Positions 54,094-61,977 of a stretch of 64,000 nt of DNA are shown here, piece after piece. The stretch is from Pseudoxanthomonas sp. PXM03 (lineage in GTDB: Bacteria > Pseudomonadota > Gammaproteobacteria > Xanthomonadales > Xanthomonadaceae). Every line of letters starts with the position of its first letter. Positions within the stretch are counted from its first letter, which is position 1. The notes under the pieces are model-generated. The model was not told where the DNA came from. It saw nothing but the letters and a program-made list of their open reading frames with translations, and made no database searches. Both the position numbers and the translations under genes were made by a program. The DNA lies in assembly GCF_014852005.1 (NCBI RefSeq), contig NZ_JACVAU010000001.1, positions 124,001 through 188,000 of the forward strand, in the 5' to 3' direction.

Positions 54094-54741
54094 TTATGCC
54101 AGCAGGTGATGCGCGACGGGGAACGCCAGCCGCGTCCATTCGGTGTACATCGCGGCGGAAGGGTGCAGGCCATCGCCGGCGAGCATCGCTGGTTCGGCGC
54201 CACGCGCGCGACTCACGGCGGTGATGTCGACGAAGGCCACGCCGCGCTGCGCGCAGACCTCACGCGCGGCGGCGTTGTAGGCGTCCAGTTCCCGCGCGAT
54301 CTGCCTGGCATCGCGGCCGGACTGCGCGGCGAACGGGGTGACGCCCCAGTCGGGAATCGACAGCACGAGTACGCGATCCGGCCGGTTGCGGGCGAAGCCG
54401 ATGGCGCGCCACAGCAGTGCGGCGAACTGCGTGCGGTACTCCTCCACGTCGCGGCCGCGGTACTGGTTGTTGACGCCGATCAGCAGGGTGACGAAGTCAT
54501 GCTCGCCCAGCGGTTCGGCGGCGGTGATCGCGGCGTCGAGTTCGTCGGTCGTCCAGCCGGTGGTGGCGATGATGCGCGGGTCGCCGACCAGCACACCTTC
54601 CATCCGCAACAGGCGCGCCAGCTGCATTGGCCAGCGGCCCGCTTCGTTCACCGCTTCGCCGATGGTGTAGGAGTCGCCGAGCGCGAGATAGCGCAGCTCG
54701 GTGGTGAGGGCGGTGGTGTGCGGGGCGGAGATCGTCGTCAT
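54094..54741 (-). CDS. SGNH/GDSL-family hydrolase
   Basis: Esterase/lipase-fold protein, 215 aa, without a signal peptide. Block I has ALGDSYTIGEA (catalytic Ser), block III LLIGVNNQYRGRD (Asn) and block V GDGLHPSAAMY (Asp and His). It could deacylate a lipid, sugar or acyl-CoA; the substrate is unknown. Its stop codon abuts the tandem repeat array, in convergent orientation to the deacetylase. Confidence 0.9.
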   Translation of the reverse strand: MTTISAPHTTALTTELRYLALGDSYTIGEAVNEAGRWPMQLARLLRMEGVLVGDPRIIATTGWTTDELDAAITAAEPLGEHDFVTLLIGVNNQYRGRDVEEYRTQFAALLWRAIGFARNRPDRVLVLSIPDWGVTPFAAQSGRDARQIARELDAYNAAAREVCAQRGVAFVDITAVSRARGAEPAMLAGDGLHPSAAMYTEWTRLAFPVAHHLLA

Positions 54742-54765
54742 GGGTGAATGATGCGCTCTTCGGAT

Positions 54766-54924
54766 CCCCTGTAGGAGCGACGTGAGTCGCGACCGTGAAT
54801 CCGGGCGGCCGGGTAGAGGTCGAGCACCCGAGACTTCGCCAGCGGAGTTGCGGTGCCCGCGCTCGAACAGGGACCAATGCCCGACCGTGGCGTGCGGTCG
54901 CGACTCACGTCGCTCCTACAGGGG
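54766..54924. repeat. 30-bp perfect inverted repeat flanking about 100 bp
   Basis: CCCCTGTAGGAGCGACGTGA plus ten more bases (54766-54795) is exactly inverted at 54895-54924. The 99 bp between is GC-rich without a gene. It shares the arm core GGAGCGACGTGAG with the element at 21140-21274. It fills most of the gap between the SGNH hydrolase and the aminotransferase. Confidence 0.9.
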
Positions 54925-54932
54925 CAACGCGC

Positions 54933-56213
54933 TTACGCCGCCGCTGGCCGCGACTTGCCCTTGATCGGGACCACCTTGGTGGCGGCTTCGGCGCGGCGCG
55001 ACAGTGCGCGGTCGATGCGGGCGAAGACTTCGCGCATCGTCGCCGCTTCCGGCAGCAGGGTGACGCGGAAGTGGTGGCGGTACGGCACGTTGAAGCTGGA
55101 GCCCGGCACGACCAGCACGCCTTCGGTTTCCATCAGTTCCAGCGCGAAGCCGTGGTCGTCGAAGCCCTTGGCGGCATCGCCGACCACCGCCGGGAACGCA
55201 TACAGCGCGCCGGCCGGGTTCACCAGCTCCAGGTGCGCGCAGGCTTCGCAGGCTTCGATCACGGCGCGGCGGGTTTCGTACAGGCGGCCGCCGGGGGCGC
55301 ACAGCGCGCTGATGGTGTCGGGTCCGTTCACCGCGGCGTCGATGGCGTACTGGCCCGGCACGTTCGCGCACAGGCGCAACGCACTGAGCAGGTCCATCGC
55401 ATGCAGGAAGTCGCGCACCACGTCGCCGTGGCCGGAGACCACGCCCCAACCCACGCGCCAGCCGCAGGCGCGGTGCACCTTGCTCAGGCCGCTGAAGGTG
55501 ATGCATGGCACGTCGCCCGCGAGTGGCGCCACCGGCACGAAGGTCGCGCCGTCGTACAGCACCTGGTCGTAGATCTCATCGACCATCAGCAGCAGGCGAT
55601 GCTTGGCCGCGATGGCGACGATGCGCTCCAGCAGCTCGCGCGAGTACGTCGCGCCGGTGGGGTTGTTCGGATTGATCAGCACGATGGCGCGGGTGCGCGA
55701 GCTGACCAGCTGCTCAATCTCGTTCGGATCGGGCTGGAAGTCGTTCTCCGGATCGCAGCGGTAGTACACCGGGCGTCCGTCATTGAGGATGGTGGCGGCC
55801 GACCACAGCGGATAGTCGGGCGACGGCACCAGCACTTCGTCGCCCGGATTGAGCAGCGCGCGCAGCGACAGGTCGATCAGTTCCGACACGCCGTTGCCCA
55901 CGAACACGCGGTCCGGGTGCGCATCCGGCGTGCCGCGCTTGGCGTATGCCGAGGCGATGGCCTCGCGCGCCGAGGGCAGGCCCTGCTGGTGCGTGTACGG
56001 ATCGGTGCGGCCCATGTCGTCGGCAATCGCGCGCTGCAGATGCTCCGGCGCACGGAAACCGAACGCGCCCGGGTTGCCGATGTTGAGCTTGATCAGCTTC
56101 TGCCCCTGCGCCTCCAGCTCCCGGGCTCGCCGTGCCAGTTCGCCCCGGATCTCGTAGCGGACTTCGGACAGGCGTTCGCGCGTGGCGAGCGGTTTGACGG
56201 GCGGAGTGGACAT
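54933..56213 (-). CDS. alaA: Class I/II PLP-dependent aminotransferase (AlaA-like)
   Basis: Pyridoxal-phosphate enzyme, 426 aa. KLIKLNIGNPGAFGF, INPNNPTGATYS, DEIYDQVLYDG and the PLP-lysine motif FSGLSKVHRACGWRVGW are present, with a C-terminal PGSSFNVPYRHHFRVTLL. It most resembles glutamate-pyruvate (alanine) aminotransferases of the AlaA/YfbQ group. A C-terminal extension of about 15 basic residues (RRAEAATKVVPIKGKSR) goes beyond the usual end. Exact substrate preference would need assay. Confidence 0.88.
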   Translation of the reverse strand: MSTPPVKPLATRERLSEVRYEIRGELARRARELEAQGQKLIKLNIGNPGAFGFRAPEHLQRAIADDMGRTDPYTHQQGLPSAREAIASAYAKRGTPDAHPDRVFVGNGVSELIDLSLRALLNPGDEVLVPSPDYPLWSAATILNDGRPVYYRCDPENDFQPDPNEIEQLVSSRTRAIVLINPNNPTGATYSRELLERIVAIAAKHRLLLMVDEIYDQVLYDGATFVPVAPLAGDVPCITFSGLSKVHRACGWRVGWGVVSGHGDVVRDFLHAMDLLSALRLCANVPGQYAIDAAVNGPDTISALCAPGGRLYETRRAVIEACEACAHLELVNPAGALYAFPAVVGDAAKGFDDHGFALELMETEGVLVVPGSSFNVPYRHHFRVTLLPEAATMREVFARIDRALSRRAEAATKVVPIKGKSRPAAA

Positions 56214-56316
56214 GGCGGGACCGCAGGGCTGGTGAAAGAAGGGAAGAAAGGCCAAGCTTAACGGATATTTAGCCTCTCCGGCCCTCCCGCTCCAGTGCCC
56301 GTCTAGAATCCGCCCC

Positions 56317-57441
56317 ATGCCCGAAACCCCCGCTCCGAATGTGTCCGACGTCACCCTTCTGCGGTCGATCGGATGGCCGTATGCGGGTGCCCCGGAGGAC
56401 GATGCGTGGCGGGCCGCGATGGACGCGCATCCCCAGGCCACCCCGGCGCGGGTGATCGAGCAGCACCGTTCCGGGTACGTGGTCGCCGATGCGCCCGGCA
56501 TGGGCGTCAAGGCCGAGTCGCTGCCGGAGTGGCAGCGCCCCCGTTTTCCGGCGCATGAACGGCCCGCCGTCGGCGACTGGGTGCTGCTGGAGGATGCGGC
56601 GGGCAAGCGCCCGCGCATCGTCGCCCTGCTGCCGCGCCACACGGGCATCAAGCGCGGCGCGGCCGGCGAGCATTACCACCAGCAGGTGATCGCGGCGAAC
56701 ATCGACACCGTGTTCATCGTCTGCGGCCTGGATGCGGACTTCAATCCGCGCCGCATCGAACGCTACCTGCTGCTGGTCGGCGGCGGCGGTGCGCAACCGG
56801 TGGTGGTGCTGACCAAGGCCGACCGCACCGAGTACGCCGACGACGCGGTCGAGGTGCTGGCCGATCTGACCGCGCAGGGCGTCCCCGTGTTCACCGTCAA
56901 CGCGAAGGACCCCGAGAGCGTGGCGCAGCTGGTGCCGTGGCTGGAGCCCGGCCACACCGTGGTGCTTGTCGGCTCCTCGGGCGCGGGCAAGTCCACGCTG
57001 ACCAACACGCTGCTCGGCGACGAGCGGATGAAGACCGGCGAAGTACGCGAAAACGATTCGCGCGGGCGCCACACCACCACCTTCCGCGCCCTCATCCCGC
57101 TGCCGGCGGGTGCGTGCCTGATCGATACGCCCGGCATGCGCGAACTGAAGCCCACCGGTGAGGAAGACCTGGCCGACGGCGGTTTCGCCGACATCGAGGC
57201 GCTGGCGGCGCAGTGCAAGTTCCGCGACTGCTCGCACGACCGCGAGCCCGGCTGCGCGGTGCGTGCGGCAATCGAGCGCGAAGAACTGGACGAAGGCCGC
57301 TTCCTCAACTACCTCAAGCTGCGCGACGAAGTCGCCGCCGCCGCCGACAAGCTCGCCAGTCGCCTGGCCGACAAGGCAAATGCCAAAGTGCAGAACAAGG
57401 CATTGAACAAGCGGCTGACGGACAAGTACGGGAAGCGTTAG
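56317..57441 (+). CDS. rsgA: Small ribosomal subunit biogenesis GTPase RsgA
   Basis: Circularly permuted GTPase in 30S maturation, 374 aa. An N-terminal OB fold is followed by G4 TKAD (166-169), then G1 GSSGAGKST (219-227), the switch region RGRHTTT and G3 DTPGM, the G4-G1-G3 order of this family. The C-terminal zinc finger has CKFRDCSHDREPGC. The N-terminus has about 40 residues more than E. coli-like forms. It is divergent from alaA. Confidence 0.95.
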   Translation: MPETPAPNVSDVTLLRSIGWPYAGAPEDDAWRAAMDAHPQATPARVIEQHRSGYVVADAPGMGVKAESLPEWQRPRFPAHERPAVGDWVLLEDAAGKRPRIVALLPRHTGIKRGAAGEHYHQQVIAANIDTVFIVCGLDADFNPRRIERYLLLVGGGGAQPVVVLTKADRTEYADDAVEVLADLTAQGVPVFTVNAKDPESVAQLVPWLEPGHTVVLVGSSGAGKSTLTNTLLGDERMKTGEVRENDSRGRHTTTFRALIPLPAGACLIDTPGMRELKPTGEEDLADGGFADIEALAAQCKFRDCSHDREPGCAVRAAIEREELDEGRFLNYLKLRDEVAAAADKLASRLADKANAKVQNKALNKRLTDKYGKR

Positions 57442-57475
57442 CGGCCACCGTTACCGTTATTGATTTGATGAATCG

Positions 57476-57763
57476 TTAGAGCTCAACGACGGCCACCGAG
57501 CCCGGAATGGTTGAGATCTGCTCAGCGAGAAAAACAGCGTCTTCCAACGTTTCTGTGTCGTCATGCGCGGCGGTGAGCATGAAGTATGGCTCTGCGCCAT
57601 CACCCATGCATAGATCATCAATTGCGTCCTCGATCCTCGCCGCCTCGTGGCCAACGACGCCGACGTACTGCACGCCGTCCCGAATCCAGTCCCGGACCAT
57701 CCCTGTCAACTCCGGACGAAAGCCGCTGAGCGAATGAATGACAATCTTGCGTGGAAATGTCAT
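57476..57763 (-). CDS. Small hypothetical protein in a lower-GC patch
   Basis: Protein of 95 aa, MTFPRKIVIHSLSGFRPELT at its start, acidic, with no signal peptide or membrane segment. No known domain recognised. Base composition is visibly lower in GC (about 57-60% in sampled lines) than flanking genes, and codon use is more relaxed, which hints at acquisition by transfer. It sits alone between convergent rsgA and the gltS gene. Confidence 0.6.
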   Translation of the reverse strand: MTFPRKIVIHSLSGFRPELTGMVRDWIRDGVQYVGVVGHEAARIEDAIDDLCMGDGAEPYFMLTAAHDDTETLEDAVFLAEQISTIPGSVAVVEL

Positions 57764-57801
57764 TGAGCTCTAAGTCCGGCGATAGTGGGGATGATGGTTG
57801 A

Positions 57802-59004
57802 TCAATCCCACAGGTTGATGAACCCCGTGATGATCAACGCATTGCTGAAGTCGATGAAGAACGCGCCCACCAGCGGCGCCACCAGGAACGCGCGCGGCGC
57901 CATGCCGTAGCGCTCCACCAGCGTGCGCATCACCGCCATGGCATTCGCTGTGGTGCCGAGCATGAAGCCGATGAAGCCGCCGCCCATCACGGCGGCGTCG
58001 TAGTCACGGCCCATCACCCGGAACACCACGCCGCAGAACAACGCCACCAGCGCCACCTGCAGCGCCAGGTTGACCAGCAGTGGCGCGGCCAGTCCCGCCA
58101 GTTCCCACAGCTTGAGGTTCATCAGCGCCACCGCCAGGAACAGCGAGAGGCAGACGTTGCCGACCAGGTCGGTGGTCGCTACCGGCAGGCCGATCCAGCG
58201 AGTGCGGTCGTCGATGTAGCGGATCATCGCGCCGACCATCATCGCGCCGACGGTGGCCGGCAGGGTCATGCCGATGGCCTCCAGGCCGTTGCTGACCCCG
58301 GCACCCAGCCACATCGCCACCAGGATCACCACGATGCTCTTCAGGGCGGCGTGCTCGCGCGTGGCGAAGTCGGGCGTATCGCGCGCGCCCGCGGGCTCTG
58401 CCGCAGATTCGTCCGGCGCGCCCAGGCGCACGCCGCCGTACAGCTTGTGGCGGCGGATCAGCACGGTGGCCACCGGGCCACCGATCAGGCCGCCGCACAG
58501 GATGCCCGCCATCGCTGCCGCGACCGCGATGGATTCCGCGCCGGCCACGCCCGCCTGTTCGAACAGCGGCGCGAACGCGAGCCCCGTCGCCGGACCGCCG
58601 GTCAACGTGGTGGAACCGGCCAGCACGCCGAACAGCGGGTGCAGGCCGAAGCCCATCGCCACGGCCATGCCCAGCAGGTTCTGCGCGATGGCGAACGCGG
58701 TGGCGAGCAGCAGGAACACCACGACCTGCCGGCCGCTGATCTTCAGCAGCGCCACGCTGGCGTTGACGCCGATGGTGGTGAAGAAGGCGATCATCAACGG
58801 CGTCTGCAGGCTGGTGTCCAGCGTGAACAGGGTGACGTCGCGGCTGCGCGCGAACAGCACCGCCACCGCCACCACGAGGCCGCCGATCACGGGTGGGGGC
58901 AGGTTGTAGCGGGAGAACAGCGGGACCACGCGGCAGAGCGCATAGCCGAGGAAAAGCGCCAGGCCCGCGAAGGCCAGCGTCTGCACCGCATCGAGTTCCA
59001 GCAC
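57802..59004 (-). CDS. gltS: Sodium/glutamate symporter GltS
   Basis: Sodium-coupled glutamate uptake protein, 400 aa with about ten membrane segments arranged as an inverted duplication. The re-entrant-loop motifs are TLTGGPATGLAFAP in the first half and GGGFIGFMLGTTANAMAVM in the second, each with the GxG/GTA signature. A hydrophilic loop (DESAAEPAGARDTPDFATRE) links the halves. It is divergent from the DUF1704 gene with 101 bp between. Confidence 0.93.
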   Translation of the reverse strand: MLELDAVQTLAFAGLALFLGYALCRVVPLFSRYNLPPPVIGGLVVAVAVLFARSRDVTLFTLDTSLQTPLMIAFFTTIGVNASVALLKISGRQVVVFLLLATAFAIAQNLLGMAVAMGFGLHPLFGVLAGSTTLTGGPATGLAFAPLFEQAGVAGAESIAVAAAMAGILCGGLIGGPVATVLIRRHKLYGGVRLGAPDESAAEPAGARDTPDFATREHAALKSIVVILVAMWLGAGVSNGLEAIGMTLPATVGAMMVGAMIRYIDDRTRWIGLPVATTDLVGNVCLSLFLAVALMNLKLWELAGLAAPLLVNLALQVALVALFCGVVFRVMGRDYDAAVMGGGFIGFMLGTTANAMAVMRTLVERYGMAPRAFLVAPLVGAFFIDFSNALIITGFINLWD

Positions 59005-59105
59005 GCTGCCCCCGCACCGTTGGAAGAATGCCGAGCATAGTCGAGCGGCCGTGGTTGTGCCGGCTGTCGCGCAGGCTGGGCTACAGTGGCGGCCGGGAGG
59101 ACCAC

Positions 59106-60344
59106 ATGCAGCCTGACATCGCCCATCACGCCGCGCTGGACGCGCGCCTGGTCAAGGCCGTGCGCGGCATCAAGCTGCTGAGCCTGGCCAGCTGGCCGGC
59201 CGACGTGCAGGCGCCGTTCCTCGACGGCGTGGCGCGCGGCCAGCCGCAGCTGCCGGTGATCGCTTACCCGCGGCTCGATTTCGGCGATGCGCGCCGCGAA
59301 CTGGCCGCGATCGCGGTGGCGGCCGATGCCGCGCATCCGCTGGGATGCTACCTGCGCGAGTCGGTTCGCAGCTGGGACATCGCCGCGCAGTTGCTGGAGT
59401 CGCTGGGGACGCCTGCGGTGACCACGCATTCGGTCGCGCTGTTCGGCACGCCCGAGGAATGCCTGCCCGGCGACGGGCCGACCACGCGCGACGCCGCCGG
59501 CCACTTCATCGCCATCGCCAACGAACTGGACCACGAACTGCTCGCGCCGGAGGAACAGATCCCGGTGTCGGCAACGGCATTGCAGCTGCAGTTGCAGGCG
59601 GATCTGGACGACTTCTTCGATGGCCGCGTCATCACCGTGGAACTGGACCGCAACCTGATCGCCAAGGCCGCTGCGGGCGCCACCCGCATCCGCCTGCGCC
59701 ACGGTGCGGCCTTCAGCGACTACGACCGCCGCCAGCTGCTGCAGCACGAGGCGCTGGTGCATTCGCTGACCGCGTTGAACGGCCGCGAGCAGGCGGTGCT
59801 GCCCAGCCTGGCGCTGGCCTCGCCGCGGGTCACCGCCACGCAGGAAGGGTTGGCCACGTTCGCCGAGCAGATCACCGGCAGCATCGACATCGAGCGGATG
59901 AAGCGCATCAGCCTGCGTATCGAAGCGGTGGCGATGGCGCTGGCCGGCGCGGACTTCATCGAGGTATTCCGCTACTTCACCGACGCGGGGCAGAACCCGG
60001 CGGAGAGTTTCTCGTCCGCGCAACGCGTGTTCCGCGGCGTGCCCACCTCCGGCGGCGCAGCGTTCACCAAGGACACGGTGTACCTGCGTGGCCTGATCGG
60101 CGTGCACACCTTCTTCCGTCGTTCGCTGCAGCAGGACCGGCTGCGGCTGTGCCGGCGCCTGTTCGCCGGCAAGATGACGTTGGAGGACGTGACCGCGTTC
60201 GAGCCGCTGTTCGACGCCGGCGTGCTGGTGCCGCCGCGCTGGCTGCCGAGCTGGGTCAGCCGCGCCAATGGCCTTGCGGGCATGCTGGCGTTCTCGCTGT
60301 TCGCCAACCGCATTCGCCTGGACCGGTTGTCGGACGACACCTAG
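59106..60344 (+). CDS. DUF1704 putative metallopeptidase (QEGLA motif, MATCAP-related)
   Basis: Protein of 412 aa annotated in many genomes as flavohemoglobin expression-modulating QEGLA motif protein. It has H214-E-A-L-V-H219 (an HExxxH zinc-binding motif) and T245-Q-E-G-L-A250, whose Glu247 is a likely third ligand. The family is homologous to vertebrate MATCAP tubulin tyrosine carboxypeptidases, which use the same HExxxH site. A bacterial peptidase activity is therefore inferred; the substrate is unknown. There is no signal peptide, so it is cytoplasmic. The longer open frame upstream (from 58893) is rejected because the family begins here. Confidence 0.88.
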   Translation: MQPDIAHHAALDARLVKAVRGIKLLSLASWPADVQAPFLDGVARGQPQLPVIAYPRLDFGDARRELAAIAVAADAAHPLGCYLRESVRSWDIAAQLLESLGTPAVTTHSVALFGTPEECLPGDGPTTRDAAGHFIAIANELDHELLAPEEQIPVSATALQLQLQADLDDFFDGRVITVELDRNLIAKAAAGATRIRLRHGAAFSDYDRRQLLQHEALVHSLTALNGREQAVLPSLALASPRVTATQEGLATFAEQITGSIDIERMKRISLRIEAVAMALAGADFIEVFRYFTDAGQNPAESFSSAQRVFRGVPTSGGAAFTKDTVYLRGLIGVHTFFRRSLQQDRLRLCRRLFAGKMTLEDVTAFEPLFDAGVLVPPRWLPSWVSRANGLAGMLAFSLFANRIRLDRLSDDT

Positions 60345-60392
60345 CCACAAAGTGCTAACCGCGCCGGCGGTCGCGGATGGCACACTGGTGGC

Positions 60393-61037
60393 ATGAGTTC
60401 GCCTGCCATCCTCGTTGCCGACGACCACCCGCTGTTCCGCAATGCGGTGATCCATGCACTGCGCGAGGCGTTGCCCGGCGCGATGGTGTCCGAGGCAGCC
60501 AGTGCCGCCAGCCTGGGCCAGGCGCTGGACGCGCGGCCGGATACCGACCTGGTGCTGCTGGACCTGAGCATGCCCGGTGCCCACGGCTTCTCGGCGTTGC
60601 TGCATGTGCGCGGTGAGCATCCCGAGGTGCCCGTGGTGGTGATCTCGTCGAACGAACACCCGCGCGTGATCCGCCGCGCGCAGCAGTTCGGCGCGGCCGG
60701 TTTCATTCCCAAGTCGTCGCCGGCCGAGACCATCGGCGAGGCGGTGATCGCCGTGCTGGATGGGGGCACCTGGTTCCCGCCGCTGACGGTGGAGCGTTCG
60801 GAACAGGATGCAGCGCTGGCCGCACGGCTGGCGCAGATCACCCCGCAGCAGTTCCGCGTACTGCTGTGCCTGGCCGACGGCCTGCTCAACAAGCAGATCG
60901 CGCACGAGCTGGGCCTGGCGGAAAACACCGTGAAGGTGCACGTCACCGCGATCCTGAAGAAGCTGGAATGCCACAGCCGTACGCAGGCGGCGGTGCTGGT
61001 GAAATCGCTGGAGCCGGAAGGGCCGCCAGTCGAGTGA
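60393..61037 (+). CDS. LuxR/NarL-family response regulator
   Basis: Two-component regulator, 214 aa. The receiver domain has ADDHPLFRNAV, phospho-acceptor Asp in VLLDLSMPG, Ser in ISSNE and Lys in IPKSSPAE. The C-terminal LuxR HTH is QFRVLLCLADGLLNKQIAHE, then ENTVKVHVTAILKKL. Its likely partner is the hybrid sensor kinase at 61978, which faces it across the AEC transporter gene. It lies 48 bp after the DUF1704 gene. Confidence 0.92.
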   Translation: MSSPAILVADDHPLFRNAVIHALREALPGAMVSEAASAASLGQALDARPDTDLVLLDLSMPGAHGFSALLHVRGEHPEVPVVVISSNEHPRVIRRAQQFGAAGFIPKSSPAETIGEAVIAVLDGGTWFPPLTVERSEQDAALAARLAQITPQQFRVLLCLADGLLNKQIAHELGLAENTVKVHVTAILKKLECHSRTQAAVLVKSLEPEGPPVE

Positions 61038-61040
61038 GGC

Positions 61041-61961
61041 TCAGGCCAGCCAGGCAGGCAGCTGCATCGCCAGCGGGACGGTGGCCGCGGCGAACAATGT
61101 CTGCCACGTCACCAGCGACGCCATCAGCGGCGCATCGCCGCCCATCTGCCGGGCCATGATGTACGCGTTGGACGCGGTGGGCAGGGCCGCGTAGAAGCAG
61201 GCCGCCACGGTCACGGCGTCGCTCGCTCCCAGCCAGCGGCAGATCAGCACGGCGAGCAGCGGCAATGCGAGCAACTTCAGGGCGGAGGTTGCACCGAGCA
61301 GCAGCGGACGCACGTGGTTGCGGTTGAACTGCAGGCCGCCGCCGACGCACAGCAGACCGAGCGCCAGTGCCGCGTCGGCGAGGATGTCGAGCGCCGCCGC
61401 CAGCGGTACCGGCAACGGCAGGCCGCCGAGGTTGAACAGCAGGCCGGCCAGCGTGGCCAGGATGATCGGATTGCGCGCCAGCGCCCGGGCGATGCCGCGT
61501 GCGCTGGCATCGCCATGGCCCCAGGCGGCCAGCGCGACGACCGCAATGACGTTGACCACCGGCAGGCAGATCGCCAGCGCGAGCATCACCATCGCGGTGG
61601 TCTCCGGTGGGAACAGCAATGCCGCGACCGCCAGCCCGAAGTAGCTGCTCGGCCGCACCGCGCCCTGCACCACCGAGGAGCGGCTGGGATCGGGCAGGCG
61701 CTTGGCGAACCGCAGCGCGAGCAGCACGAGGCCGGTCAGCAGCAGCGTGGGCAGCAGCGCGGCCAGCGACAGGTCGAGCGCGTCGGTGGCGGACAGCGCC
61801 AGCCGCGCCGTGCCAACGAACAGCAGCGCGGGGAAGGCGACGTAGAAGGAGAACCACTCCATCGCTGGGAACAGGCCCTCGGGCACGCGGCGCATCCGTC
61901 GCAGCGCGGCGCCGAGCAGCACGATGGCGAGGACGGGAATGACGTAGGTCAGCATCGGCAC
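61041..61961 (-). CDS. AEC (auxin efflux carrier) family transporter
   Basis: Integral membrane permease, 306 aa with about ten hydrophobic segments. It starts MPMLTYVIPVLAIVLLGAAL; NPIILATLAGLLFNLGG marks the second half, where AEC proteins have their conserved LxNP-type region. Bacterial members export or import malonate, malate or other small acids. It ends 3 bp from the stop of the convergent LuxR-type regulator and begins 16 bp after the sensor-kinase stop; this suggests cotranscription with the kinase and a possible sensor/transport link. Confidence 0.86.
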   Translation of the reverse strand: MPMLTYVIPVLAIVLLGAALRRMRRVPEGLFPAMEWFSFYVAFPALLFVGTARLALSATDALDLSLAALLPTLLLTGLVLLALRFAKRLPDPSRSSVVQGAVRPSSYFGLAVAALLFPPETTAMVMLALAICLPVVNVIAVVALAAWGHGDASARGIARALARNPIILATLAGLLFNLGGLPLPVPLAAALDILADAALALGLLCVGGGLQFNRNHVRPLLLGATSALKLLALPLLAVLICRWLGASDAVTVAACFYAALPTASNAYIMARQMGGDAPLMASLVTWQTLFAAATVPLAMQLPAWLA

Positions 61962-61977
61962 GGCATGCGAGGGTCCC

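Noticed and set aside
53651-54139. Small coding sequences across the tandem repeats
   Set aside because: The predicted peptides merely repeat translations of the palindromic units (NPLSLRERG-like), with no independent coding signal.
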